From contig JBCBGM010000005.1 in assembly GCA_038526735.1 (NCBI GenBank), positions 1-64,000 of the forward strand: a stretch of 64,000 nucleotides of DNA, written 5' to 3'. Under the pieces are notes generated by a model. It was not told the DNA's origin. It did not search any database and saw only the letters and a list, made by a program, of their open reading frames with translations. Source of the DNA: Rubricella sp038526735. Lineage in GTDB: Bacteria; Pseudomonadota; Alphaproteobacteria; Rhodobacterales; Rhodobacteraceae. Positions 23,337 to 31,659 of this stretch are shown in pieces (position 1 is the first letter of the stretch; each line of letters begins with the position of its first letter). Position numbers and translations under genes: made by a program.

Positions 23337-24617
23337 TTAGATCAGCTTCAACTCGCCCGTGAGCGGGATATCCGGCTGAGCAGAGTTTGCGACGATCTTG
23401 AGGTCGAAGCTGTCGCCCTCTTTTTGCCATTGCCCACCGACAAGCGGCGTCTTGGACACGTTCTTCACCGGTCCAGAGGACCAATCGACGGTGCCGACAA
23501 TGGTGTCGAGTTTGGTCGCGGCAATGGCGGCAGTGATAGCTTCGTAGTCCTCAAGGTCCTCTGTGCGCTGAATGACATCGGCGGCGACCTCAAACAGTGC
23601 ATGCTTAAAGCCAATGGGCTGTGTCCACGGGCGGCCGGTTGCGGCGGAGTATCCGTTGGCCAGCTCTCGCGCCGTTGTTCCAGTCAGCGAGGAAGAGAAC
23701 GGATGGTTCGGAGACCACCACACCTCAGATGTCAGACCATCCGCACGATCGCCGTAGCTGTCGATCACCGAAGGGAACAGGAGCGCTTTGCCCACTGACA
23801 CGACCTTTGGGTTGAAACCCTGCTGAGCCGCTTGCGCCCAGAATGTTCCAAAGTCCGGTGGGATCATCACACCCGTCACGATTTCGCATCCGGCATCCCG
23901 GAAGGCTGCGATCTGGTTGGAAAAGTCATCGGTCAACGGCTGGTAGCGGCCGGGATCGGTCAGTGAGAATCCTGCTCCGGCGAGTGCCGGAGGCATCCCA
24001 AGGTTGGCATCCCCCCAGGCGTTGCCATCCGCATCATTCGGGAACAGGCCACCAACGGACTGCGACACGCCGGACTGCCCCCAAATGTCGAGGAACACGC
24101 CGATGACATCCTCAAGCCCCCAGAAGAAGTGATAGGTGCTCTGGAACCCTTCCGCCGGATTGCCACCACGGCCAAAGAAATAGGGCTGCCAGGGCGCGTC
24201 GGTGGTGATGCAGGGCACTTCGTTGATCTCGGCCTGATCGGCGACCGGGTTGGTCGTATCAGGGGTCGCGGCCGCCATGATGATATTGACTTCATCCCCG
24301 AGGATCAGATCCGCGGCAACCTCGGCTGCACGGTTGGGGTTTGACTGGCTGTCGCGAGTGATGATCTCCACGCCCCAGCTTGAGCCGTTGTTCTCTAGCC
24401 CACCAGCGAACTGTGCGCGGATGCCTTCGAGGATATAGTCATCCGCCTCTGCAAAGCCCGCGAGAGGGCCGGTTTTGGGACTGACAAATCCCACTTTGAG
24501 CATCTTGTTCTGAGCGTAGGCGCGGGTTCCGCGGAGAATTGCAGGGGCAGCAAGTGCAGCGCCGGTTGCGGCGAGAAAGCTGCGCCGCGAGGGCCGATTC
24601 AGCTTGGTATGTTTCAT
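23337..24617 (-). CDS. Branched-chain-type ABC substrate-binding protein, Tat-exported
   Basis: A 426-residue periplasmic binding protein of the Leu/Ile/Val type I fold. The N-terminus has a twin-arginine signal (RPSRRSFLAATGAALAAPAIL), so the protein is likely folded and exported by Tat. The mature start MLKVGFVSPKTGPLAGFAEAD and IITRDSQSNPNRAAEVAADLI are family-typical. Its size and neighbours match importers that serve aromatic catabolism. It is the first gene of the importer operon, with a GGGAGG site, and is preceded by a long inverted repeat that overlaps the probable promoter. Confidence 0.92.
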   Translation of the reverse strand: MKHTKLNRPSRRSFLAATGAALAAPAILRGTRAYAQNKMLKVGFVSPKTGPLAGFAEADDYILEGIRAQFAGGLENNGSSWGVEIITRDSQSNPNRAAEVAADLILGDEVNIIMAAATPDTTNPVADQAEINEVPCITTDAPWQPYFFGRGGNPAEGFQSTYHFFWGLEDVIGVFLDIWGQSGVSQSVGGLFPNDADGNAWGDANLGMPPALAGAGFSLTDPGRYQPLTDDFSNQIAAFRDAGCEIVTGVMIPPDFGTFWAQAAQQGFNPKVVSVGKALLFPSVIDSYGDRADGLTSEVWWSPNHPFSSSLTGTTARELANGYSAATGRPWTQPIGFKHALFEVAADVIQRTEDLEDYEAITAAIAATKLDTIVGTVDWSSGPVKNVSKTPLVGGQWQKEGDSFDLKIVANSAQPDIPLTGELKLI

Positions 24618-24659
24618 GTTTTCCTCCCATTGATGGGCTCTTTGGCCCTTATTCTGAGC

Positions 24660-24693
24660 GCTACCAAACCATAATATCGATATTTTTGGTAGC
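24660..24693. promoter_or_regulatory. Perfect 9-bp inverted repeat, probable operator of the importer operon
   Basis: GCTACCAAA (24660-24668) and TTTGGTAGC (24685-24693) are perfect inverted arms separated by 16 bases, and inside lies the 12-bp palindrome AATATCGATATT (24673-24684). The element sits 43-76 bases upstream of the binding-protein ATG and covers a TATTAT that could be its -10 box. This is the geometry of a repressor or activator site. The regulator is not identifiable; the LysR gene at 28558 is one candidate. Confidence 0.6.
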
Positions 24694-24726
24694 AGATTTG
24701 TAAGTCTAGCCTGACATGATGCGCTG

Positions 24727-25608
24727 TCAGCCCTCCGGCGCCAAAATAAAGTCGTGGATGACCTCGAAGAACGGGCCTGAGGCCCCTTCGTGAGCGATGC
24801 GCGCGGGGTCTTCGATCAGATCGAACTTGGCCAGAAGGCTCTCTTTCACGCCGAAGACCGCATCAGACTCGATGTATTCGTCGTCGGGATCGAAGATGTG
24901 CGTAACCAACGTCTCAAACCCTTCGGCCTCAAGGATGTAATGCAGGTGCGCGGGCCTGTTCGGATGACGACCGAGAGAACCTAAAAGCTTACCAACGGGG
25001 CCATCATCGGGGATCGGGTAGAACCGAGGCTTGGCGCCCCAGAAGTGATAAACGCCATCCTCACCGGTTCTAAAGACTCCGCGTAGGTTGAACTCGGGCT
25101 GAATGCCCTTTTGCTGCACGTCGTAAAAACCGTCGTCATTGGTCTGCCAGACATCAATCTTTGCCCCGGCAATCGGCTGGCCATCGGTGCTGAGAATGCG
25201 CCCTTTGATCAACATCGGCGCGCCCTTACCATCGAGGCAGATGTTGGCGCCCATCGGCAGTTCGGGCACATCGGGGATGTGGAACGGCCCCAGAACCGTG
25301 CTTTCAGACGCGCCACTCGGCTTTCGGTTGTTGATTGCATCGACCAGCATCGACACGCCAAAGATGTCTGAGAGCAGGATAAACTCCTGCCGCCAGTCGT
25401 CAGACTTGTGCCCGGTCTCCGTGAGAAACTTGATCGCCTGAAACCACTCTTCCTGGGTTGGTTCGATCTCTTTGACGGCGGCGTGCAGGTGGCGGGTGAT
25501 CGCCCCCACCACCTCGGCCAACCGGGGTTCTGTCGTCTCGGCAATGCGCGCCACAACGACATCAGCGGAGTTCTCTTCGGTGAAGTATCCAGTTGTAGCT
25601 TGGGTCAT
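24727..25608 (-). CDS. Intradiol ring-cleavage dioxygenase, hydroxyquinol 1,2-dioxygenase type
   Basis: A 293-residue non-haem Fe(III) intradiol dioxygenase. The N-terminal helical dimer domain (residues 1-105) is followed by the beta-sandwich catalytic domain; the iron ligands are the Tyr pair (Tyr in GFYDVQQ and Tyr in RFYPIPDDGPVG) and the His pair in RPAHLHYI. The DVWQTNDDGFYDVQ and LGPFH segments resemble hydroxyquinol dioxygenases more than catechol enzymes; product would be maleylacetate. I start at the ATG at 25608 because AAGGA lies 7 bases upstream; the ATG at 25623 overlapping the hydroxylase stop lacks a site. The maleylacetate reductase in the operon supports the hydroxyquinol assignment. 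Confidence 0.9.
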   Translation of the reverse strand: MTQATTGYFTEENSADVVVARIAETTEPRLAEVVGAITRHLHAAVKEIEPTQEEWFQAIKFLTETGHKSDDWRQEFILLSDIFGVSMLVDAINNRKPSGASESTVLGPFHIPDVPELPMGANICLDGKGAPMLIKGRILSTDGQPIAGAKIDVWQTNDDGFYDVQQKGIQPEFNLRGVFRTGEDGVYHFWGAKPRFYPIPDDGPVGKLLGSLGRHPNRPAHLHYILEAEGFETLVTHIFDPDDEYIESDAVFGVKESLLAKFDLIEDPARIAHEGASGPFFEVIHDFILAPEG

Positions 25609-25619
25609 CACGGCATCCT

Positions 25620-27374
25620 TCATTTTGCGAGAACCGCGCTCAAAACCCGCGCCAACTCTGCCTTTGGGTCATCGACCATCGCGCTCGACCGCCACGCCAC
25701 GTGATGATCGGGGCGGACCAACACACAGCCCGCGTCGCCCACTTCTCGGGAGCGTGCCCAGTCTCCGGTGTGATCGACGAAGGTTTGTCGGGGTCCGATG
25801 ATGTGGCTGGCAATCTCGATATCGAGTTCAGAGGCAACTGAGTGCGCGGCCGCCTCCCAAGCCTCTCCACCGAGGCCCGTCAGCAGCGTGAAGCGCCCAT
25901 TGCCCGTAAGATCGAGCGTTGAGTGCTTCCCACCCTTCGCGTCATAGAGCCAAGAATGCGGGAGGCGCGCGCCGGGCCAGGTGGTGGGCTGGTAGTGTAA
26001 CTCTGCGTCGAGCGCGAAGTCGGGCTCCATCTGCCGATCAGTGTCAATCGCATCCGACCGATAGCGCTGGTTCATCTCGACGCCATGGGCATCAAACTCA
26101 TATTTCTTGAACGCAATCGCGGCATCAAGCGCAGCGCGCTGCGCCTCCGCCTCCGGGCCGGATCCGCAACGGGCATCCATGTTGGCTTTGATGACGTCGA
26201 TATCGTCGCCGCCGGTCATGCCAAGCGCCTCAAAGATCGGGCCAAACTCACCGATGGACTGGTTGGCCCGCGTCACAATCTGCTTGGCGATGGGCGCGCG
26301 CTCAGCGTTGTAGCTGTCAAGAAGCGCCTCCCCCGCCTGCCCTTTCAGAACGGCGGCAAGCTTCCAGCAAAGGTTGAAGCTGTCTTGGATCGAGGTGTTA
26401 GAGCCAAGCCCGTTTGAGGGCGGATGGCGGTGCGCCGCGTCACCCATAATGAACACGCGCCCGTTCGACATCCGCTCTGCATAGGCGTCATTTACGGTCC
26501 AGGTGTTGGCGGAAAGAAGCTCAATTTCTAACTCCGGATCGCCCACAAGCTGGCGTGCAACCTCTGTCGCCAACGCCTCATCCACCTGCGGGGCAGGCTC
26601 GTTGATGTCATAACCCCAGACGATCAGCCATTCGTTCCACGGGCGGATCATCCGTACCAGGCCCATGCCAATACCACCGACATCGGCGCCGGGCTGCATC
26701 ACCCAGTAGAGAACACTGGGCCGGTGCGCGACGTATTTGGAGAGGTCCGCTCGGAACAGAATGTTCATCGAGCCGCCAACACCCATCTTCCCGGCGATGG
26801 GGAGTTTTTCCGCCTCTGCGACCAGCGAATTGCCGCCGTCCGCCCCCAGCAGGTACTTGGATCGGACGGTCAGCTCTTTGCCGGTCAGACGGTCGAGAAG
26901 CGTCGTCGTCACGCCGTCGCTGTCTTGCACGTGGCTCTTATACTCGGTGCTCATGCGGGCCTGTGCGCCACGCGAGCAGGCGGTCTTAAAGAGAAGCGGC
27001 TCCATGAACGTTTGGGGCAGGTCGTTCATGAACGTGGGGCTCGACATCAGATGCTCCGCCTTAGAGAGCGGGTGCGTGCCCCAGCTGTTCATCCGCCCGA
27101 TCTCTTCCCCGGCGAGACTTTCGCAAAAGACGTTCTCGCCCATCAACTCCTGCTCGGTGGCGTGGAGATAGGCCTCATCTTCGACGTCCCGGCCCAGATC
27201 GCGCAGCACCTCCATCGTGCGCTGGTTGGTGATGTGGGCGCGGGGTGTGTTGGCAAGCCACCGGTAGCGGTTCACAACCATCACATCGACGCCATAGGTG
27301 GCCAAAAGCGCGGCCGCCGAAGAGCCCGCAGGGCCCGTGCCGATGATCAGTACGTCTGTGGTGATGTCAGCCAT
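25620..27374 (-). CDS. FAD-dependent aromatic hydroxylase (phenol/resorcinol hydroxylase type)
   Basis: A 584-residue class A flavoprotein monooxygenase related to TfdB (2,4-dichlorophenol 6-monooxygenase). It has the FAD-binding GxGxxG motif (IIGTGPAGSSAAALL, about residues 10-24), the DG fingerprint near LLGADGGNSLVAE, and the GD motif GRVFIMGDAAHRHPPSNGLGSN, plus a C-terminal thioredoxin-like domain (about 430-584). It adds a hydroxyl group ortho to a phenolic hydroxyl using NAD(P)H. Position between the dioxygenase and maleylacetate reductase suggests it makes hydroxyquinol from resorcinol or a similar phenol. ATG 27374 is preferred over the ATG at 27452, which adds non-homologous residues inside the next gene. 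Confidence 0.9.
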   Translation of the reverse strand: MADITTDVLIIGTGPAGSSAAALLATYGVDVMVVNRYRWLANTPRAHITNQRTMEVLRDLGRDVEDEAYLHATEQELMGENVFCESLAGEEIGRMNSWGTHPLSKAEHLMSSPTFMNDLPQTFMEPLLFKTACSRGAQARMSTEYKSHVQDSDGVTTTLLDRLTGKELTVRSKYLLGADGGNSLVAEAEKLPIAGKMGVGGSMNILFRADLSKYVAHRPSVLYWVMQPGADVGGIGMGLVRMIRPWNEWLIVWGYDINEPAPQVDEALATEVARQLVGDPELEIELLSANTWTVNDAYAERMSNGRVFIMGDAAHRHPPSNGLGSNTSIQDSFNLCWKLAAVLKGQAGEALLDSYNAERAPIAKQIVTRANQSIGEFGPIFEALGMTGGDDIDVIKANMDARCGSGPEAEAQRAALDAAIAFKKYEFDAHGVEMNQRYRSDAIDTDRQMEPDFALDAELHYQPTTWPGARLPHSWLYDAKGGKHSTLDLTGNGRFTLLTGLGGEAWEAAAHSVASELDIEIASHIIGPRQTFVDHTGDWARSREVGDAGCVLVRPDHHVAWRSSAMVDDPKAELARVLSAVLAK

Positions 27375-27407
27375 GTCGTTTCCAGTTTTTTTTGTTATGG
27401 GTATGCG

Positions 27408-27446
27408 GGCGCTTCGCCCTTCTATGAGAACGCCGGCGCTTCGCCC
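27408..27446. repeat. Tandem GGCGCTTCGCCC repeat at the maleylacetate reductase end
   Basis: The 12-mer GGCGCTTCGCCC occurs at 27408-27419 and 27435-27446, 27 bases apart, with similar flanks (TATG...). Each copy can fold into a short hairpin. The second copy encodes the last residues of maleylacetate reductase (GEAPAF); the first lies just beyond its stop. It looks like a local duplication of the gene's 3' end. Confidence 0.6.
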
Positions 27447-28477
27447 GACCATGCCGCACGCAGCAGCGTGCGGAGGTCTGTTTCGGTGATGGGGTGTGGA
27501 TTGGGGTATGGGCGCTGCACGGCGAGTTTGGCCGCTTGCGCAAGGTCATTCTCCGCCAACCCTAGTTCGCGAAGAGCGAGAGGAGCGCCCATCTGAGCTG
27601 CGAAGCGGTGGAGTGCCTGCCCCGCAGAAGAACCACCCAAAAGCTCTGTGATCGGTGCAAGTTCAGCACGAGCTGAGCGCGCATTGTAAGAGATCGCATG
27701 CGGCAGGATCACCGCGTGGGTTTCTGCATGGGGCAAATTGAACGAGCCGCCAAGCGTGTGGCAAAGCTTGTGGTGCAGGGCCATCCCGACTTCACCGAGC
27801 ACCCGGCCACACTCCCATGCGCCACGCTGTGTCGCTTCCCGCGCGGCCAGATCGCGTGGCGCGTCGATAACTCGGGGCAGACCAGAAACAAACGCCGCCA
27901 AACCCTCTCGCGCCATTGCGTCCGTACGGTTGGTTCTGTTCTCGGCGTAAAGCGCTTCTGCCGCATGGGCCATGGCGTTGAGGGCGGAGGTAACCGTCAT
28001 CCCCTTTGGTAGGCTTTGGACCAATTCCGGATCATAGAGTACAGCGGCCGGTCGCACTTTTGGGTCCGTCAGCGTCGTCTTTACCCCGTTTTCGGTTTGC
28101 CCAAGGATCGGAGTCGCCTCGCTTCCCGCATAGGTCGTTGGGATTGCGATTTGCGGAAGGCCGGTGCGGTACGCCAGAGCCTTCCCCAGCCCGATTGTGG
28201 AGCCGCCCCCAATCGCTATCAAGCAATCCGCTTCGACCTCTGCGAGATGCGCGAGCGCCTCTTGCGTGACATCGACCGGGGTATGCATCGCCGCCTTGGT
28301 AAAAACACCAGCGGCGAGGGGGCCTAGATCTGCGGAGGTGGCGAGAGCTGCTTCGCATTGGGTCGGCGTTGACAGGACCAACGCGCGTCTACGGCCAAAC
28401 GCACGAACAACTTCAGCAACGTCGTGACGGCATCCTGCCCCAAAGCGCGCGAATGGTTGTTCTGTTGTTACGAGCAT
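27422..28477 (-). CDS. Maleylacetate reductase
   Basis: A 351-residue iron-type alcohol dehydrogenase family protein. Nucleotide-binding and family motifs are AIGGGSTIGLGKALA (about 87-101), IPTTYAGSEATPILG, and HKLCHTLGGSFNLPHAETHAVILPHA near 235-260. Maleylacetate reductases reduce maleylacetate to 3-oxoadipate with NAD(P)H, and they keep this His-rich segment while often lacking the full metal site of alcohol dehydrogenases. The ATG at 28477 follows GGGGAG. It is the first gene of the ring-cleavage operon, divergent from LysR. Confidence 0.92.
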   Translation of the reverse strand: MLVTTEQPFARFGAGCRHDVAEVVRAFGRRRALVLSTPTQCEAALATSADLGPLAAGVFTKAAMHTPVDVTQEALAHLAEVEADCLIAIGGGSTIGLGKALAYRTGLPQIAIPTTYAGSEATPILGQTENGVKTTLTDPKVRPAAVLYDPELVQSLPKGMTVTSALNAMAHAAEALYAENRTNRTDAMAREGLAAFVSGLPRVIDAPRDLAAREATQRGAWECGRVLGEVGMALHHKLCHTLGGSFNLPHAETHAVILPHAISYNARSARAELAPITELLGGSSAGQALHRFAAQMGAPLALRELGLAENDLAQAAKLAVQRPYPNPHPITETDLRTLLRAAWSGEAPAFS

Positions 28478-28557
28478 GCCGCTTCTCCCCACGGGCAGCA
28501 TATGCTCGAAATCTGAGATGTTGATCGAAAGTTATACCGCTAATATAGCTTTTAGTT
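28478..28557. promoter_or_regulatory. Divergent control region between LysR gene and ring-cleavage operon
   Basis: Only 80 bases separate the divergent starts. It contains GCATATGC near 28498-28505, the interrupted palindrome GCTAATATAGC (28539-28549) and AGTTAT repeated at 28530 and 28554. LysR proteins usually bind AT-rich T-N11-A dyads in such regions; this is the likely site of control for both sides. No exact promoter is called. Confidence 0.45.
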
Positions 28558-29505
28558 ATGCAGATTGACCCTCGCCACCTTAGCCTTCTCGCCGCGATCG
28601 TGGATGCTGGCGGTGTGTCGGAAGCTGCGACGCGGATCGGAAAATCCCAGCCCAGCCTGTCGCGAAGCGTTTCATTGCTCGAAGCGCGGCTCGGCGCGGA
28701 CCTTTTTGAGAAAGGCAAAAGACCGCTCCGCCCCACCGAGCTTGGCTTGGCCTTGGCCGACGAAGGGCGCACCATCGCCCGCGCCACAGAAGCCGCGGCA
28801 CAGACCGCGCGCAATCACACCAGCGGGCGGGCGGGCACCATTCGTGTTGGGGGCACGCCCGTGTTTATGGATGGTGTCATTTCCGCGATGATCGCGGCGT
28901 TTCAGAGCGAATTCACGGGGCTGCGTGTTGATCAAAGCTATGGCTATCTCGACGCGCTCATGACGGAGCTCGAGCGCGATCAAATCGATCTCGCGATCTG
29001 CCCAATCCCCCGCAGCGAGGTGCCGGACGGCTTTGAGTTTCAAGAGCTCTTGCCCGGTCGAAACGTGATTGTCTGCGGTGTAGGACATCCGCTGTCGCGC
29101 AAAACATCTTTGCGGCTTGATGACATCGCCCCCTACCCGTGGATTGCCCCGCCCGCTGACAGCCCACTGTTTCGAGATCTTCGGCAGACGCTGAGCGAAA
29201 TTGGGATCTCTGACATTCGGATCAGCTTTTCGGGCGGATCGCTTGCATCGATCCTGAACGTGCTCGCAGGCTCCGATGCACTGGCAATCCTGCCCTACAC
29301 AGTGGTTTTTGCACATCGCACAACTGGGCGCTTGCACGCTCTGCCGATCAAAATCTCTCACCCAGAGCGAAGCCTCGGATTGCTCTCACGAAAAGGCCCC
29401 CGCTCCCCAGCAGCGAGCCACTTTTGCAGCTATCTGGCGTCGCTTGTTAAAGCACTTTCCCGCCAGATCGCAGAACACGAACGCCTTCAGGTGTGGCGGG
29501 TGTAG
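28558..29505 (+). CDS. LysR family transcriptional regulator of the ring-cleavage operon
   Basis: A 315-residue LysR regulator: N-terminal winged helix-turn-helix (LSLLAAIVDAGGVSEAATRIGKSQPSLSRSVSLLEARLG, residues 8-46) and a C-terminal periplasmic-binding-like effector domain (about 92-300). It is divergently transcribed from the maleylacetate reductase operon, the usual layout for its own target. The effector is probably a pathway intermediate such as a phenol, hydroxyquinol or maleylacetate (inference). No ribosome site is obvious immediately before ATG 28558. Confidence 0.92.
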   Translation: MQIDPRHLSLLAAIVDAGGVSEAATRIGKSQPSLSRSVSLLEARLGADLFEKGKRPLRPTELGLALADEGRTIARATEAAAQTARNHTSGRAGTIRVGGTPVFMDGVISAMIAAFQSEFTGLRVDQSYGYLDALMTELERDQIDLAICPIPRSEVPDGFEFQELLPGRNVIVCGVGHPLSRKTSLRLDDIAPYPWIAPPADSPLFRDLRQTLSEIGISDIRISFSGGSLASILNVLAGSDALAILPYTVVFAHRTTGRLHALPIKISHPERSLGLLSRKGPRSPAASHFCSYLASLVKALSRQIAEHERLQVWRV

Positions 29506-29625
29506 ACGTGGGGTGAAGTTGGCTCGGTCGTTTCTCGATGTATGGGTGGTGTTGCCGGACGGCTGGCTACTGATGCGGCAAGGGTAAGGCTATCAACTCA
29601 AATCTAACCTTCTGAGTTTTTTCGA

Positions 29626-29712
29626 TGGTGCCCGGGGGGGGACTCGAACCCCCACGTTGTCTCCAACGGCGGATTTTGAATCCGCTGCGTCTACCAATTC
29701 CGCCACCCGGGC
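29626..29712 (-). tRNA. tRNA-Leu (CAA)
   Basis: An 87-base tRNA with encoded CCA and a long variable arm (class II). Acceptor stem GCCCGGG pairs with CCCGGGC, discriminator A, anticodon stem GCGGA/TCCGC with loop TTCAAAA giving anticodon CAA. T-arm contains GGTTCGAGTCC. Confidence 0.98.
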
Positions 29713-29789
29713 CTGTGGCTTCTCTATCTCTCTGCGAAGGGGCCCGCAAGCGGTAGACATTGCGCGAGGTTGCGGGCTATCTCGCGCCT

Positions 29790-30368
29790 ATGATCCGCGC
29801 CCTTTACGACCGCACAATCGCCCTGGCCGAGACGCGCTATGCGCTGTTCGCTTTGGCCCTTGTCGCATTTGTCGAGAGCTCGGTCTTCCCGATCCCACCC
29901 GATGTGATGCTGATCCCGATGATCCTCGCCGCGCGCGACCGGGCTTGGCTGATCGCGGGCGTCTGCACCATCGCCTCCGTGCTCGGGGGTGGCGCTGGAT
30001 ACTGGATCGGGATGGAGCTTTTGGAGACCGTCGGCCGCCCTGCCCTAGAGCTTTACGGTAAGGCAGACCGATTGCCAGAGTTCTCTGAATGGTATGCCGA
30101 ATGGGGCGTCTGGGCCGTGCTGATCGCGGGCATTACGCCGTTCCCCTACAAGGTCATTACGATTGCCTCGGGTGCTGCAGGGTTCGATTTTTGGGCGTTC
30201 ATGGCCTCATCCGTCGTGGCGCGCGGGCTGCGCTTTTTCATCGTCGCGTGGCTGCTCTGGAAGTTCGGCCCCCCCATTCGCGCCTTTATCGAAGAGCGAT
30301 TGGGGTTGGTGTTTACCGTGTTTATGATCTGCCTCGTTGGTGGCTTTGTAGCGCTGCGCTACATCTGA
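29790..30368 (+). CDS. DedA/YqaA family membrane protein
   Basis: A 192-residue SNARE-associated (DedA) family protein of the inner membrane with about four transmembrane helices and a re-entrant segment. Family features are FVESSVFPIPPDVMLIPMILA near residues 28-50 and ITPFPYKVITIASGAAGF near 116-135. DedA proteins take part in lipid carrier flipping and membrane homeostasis; the exact role of this subfamily is not known. I prefer ATG 29790; a TTG at 29760 would add ten residues. It is followed after 3 bases by dsbB. Confidence 0.88.
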   Translation: MIRALYDRTIALAETRYALFALALVAFVESSVFPIPPDVMLIPMILAARDRAWLIAGVCTIASVLGGGAGYWIGMELLETVGRPALELYGKADRLPEFSEWYAEWGVWAVLIAGITPFPYKVITIASGAAGFDFWAFMASSVVARGLRFFIVAWLLWKFGPPIRAFIEERLGLVFTVFMICLVGGFVALRYI

Positions 30369-30371
30369 GCC

Positions 30372-30848
30372 ATGGCAACCGTTGGCACCCGACAAACTCT
30401 GATCCTTACCGCTGCGGCCGGTTCTGCTGGGTTGATGATCGCCGCGTTGGCCTTTCAATACATCGGAGGCCTGCCGCCCTGCCAAATGTGCATCTGGCAA
30501 CGGTACCCACATGTGGCCGCGATTGCTCTCGGAGCGCTAGCAGTGCTTTTGCCGGGCGGTGCGCGGTTCATCGCATTGCTCGGCGGCCTAGCCCTCTTCG
30601 CAACCGCTGCCATCGGCGCGTTTCATGCAGGTGTCGAGCAGGGCTGGTGGGAGGGCGTCACGGCTTGCGCGGCTGGCGGAGACGTTACCGCACTCTCTAC
30701 CGAAGACCTGCTCGCCCAGATCATGGAAGCCCCTGTGGTGCGCTGCGACGAGATCCCGTGGAGCTTGTTTGGCATCTCCATGGCCGGATGGAACGCTCTG
30801 TTGTCGCTAGCTCTCGCGGGCGTGTGGGTTCAAGCTGCCCGCGCGTAG
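30372..30848 (+). CDS. dsbB: Disulfide bond formation protein B
   Basis: A 158-residue inner-membrane oxidoreductase with four transmembrane helices that passes electrons from DsbA to quinone. The redox pairs are Cys37/Cys40 (PPCQMC) and Cys99/Cys125 in the second periplasmic loop. The quinone-side segment after the first pair (IWQRYPH) is typical. It starts 3 bases after the DedA stop, so the two genes form a small operon converging on the HNH gene. Confidence 0.93.
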   Translation: MATVGTRQTLILTAAAGSAGLMIAALAFQYIGGLPPCQMCIWQRYPHVAAIALGALAVLLPGGARFIALLGGLALFATAAIGAFHAGVEQGWWEGVTACAAGGDVTALSTEDLLAQIMEAPVVRCDEIPWSLFGISMAGWNALLSLALAGVWVQAARA

Positions 30849-30851
30849 CAG

Positions 30852-31436
30852 TTACGCGTCGAGCTCTGCGTCCCAGTAAAGAAAGTCCATCCAGCTCTCA
30901 TGCAGGTGGTTTGGCGGAAAGCGTCGACCCATGTTCTTAAGCTCTTCGGCATCCGGCTCCTGCGCCGGGCGTCGGAGGGACATGTTGGCTTGTGCGAGCG
31001 TTTTAGAGCCCTTCTTCAGGTTGCAGGGCGCGCAAGCCGCCACAACATTCTCCCAGGTTGTGCGCCCGCCGCGGGAGCGGGGGATCACATGGTCAAAGGT
31101 TAGCTCCCCGGTCGCGCCGCAATATTGGCAGGTGAAGCCGTCACGCAGAAACAGGTTAAAGCGCGTGAAGGCGGCAGACTTCGCCGGCTTTACATAGTCC
31201 TTGAGCACCACCACCGACGGCAGCCGCACCTCGACCGACGGGGACCGCACAACGTGGTCATATTCAGCAAGGATTGTGACCCGGTCGAGAAAGGCAGCCT
31301 TCACGGCGTCTTGCCAGGGCCAGAGCGACAGCGGGAAATAAGACAACGGTCTGTAATCTGCGTTGAGCACAAGGGCGGGGTGGTCTTTCAACCCTGCCGG
31401 ACTTCGGACAAAACTCGTTGCGAATTCAGTTGTCAT
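30852..31436 (-). CDS. HNH endonuclease family protein
   Basis: A 194-residue cytoplasmic protein with an HNH domain: zinc-type CQYCG, the catalytic core ELTFDHVIPRSRGGRTTWENVVAAC, and CAPCNLKKGSKT. The N-terminal part (LVLNADYRPLSYFPLSLWPWQDAVKAAF) is the conserved extension of a widespread chromosomal HNH family present in most alphaproteobacteria. Its nuclease role is not defined; it is not linked to a restriction system here. ATG 31436 follows AGGGATGGG; an upstream start at 31496 adds a low-complexity tail. Confidence 0.9.
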   Translation of the reverse strand: MTTEFATSFVRSPAGLKDHPALVLNADYRPLSYFPLSLWPWQDAVKAAFLDRVTILAEYDHVVRSPSVEVRLPSVVVLKDYVKPAKSAAFTRFNLFLRDGFTCQYCGATGELTFDHVIPRSRGGRTTWENVVAACAPCNLKKGSKTLAQANMSLRRPAQEPDAEELKNMGRRFPPNHLHESWMDFLYWDAELDA

Positions 31437-31659
31437 GACAAACCCATCCCTCGCGCCTGAGGCGCTGCTCCCGGGACGGGACCCCGTCCCTGCCACGACT
31501 ATATCTAGCCGCCTTCCTCAAACAACCCTCTACATTGTGCGCGTTTAGGTCGTTGATGACGCTTTGATGGAGAATGTTGATGTCTGTTTGATGTCAACGA
31601 CAAGGCCCGCGCTCAAAAACTGATCGTGGGTTCCGCCGTATGAGACGACTGGCCGAGCG

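Noticed and set aside
26724..27596. Open frame on the plus strand (290 codons)
   Set aside because: Antisense to the FAD hydroxylase and maleylacetate reductase; no domain and no ribosome site.
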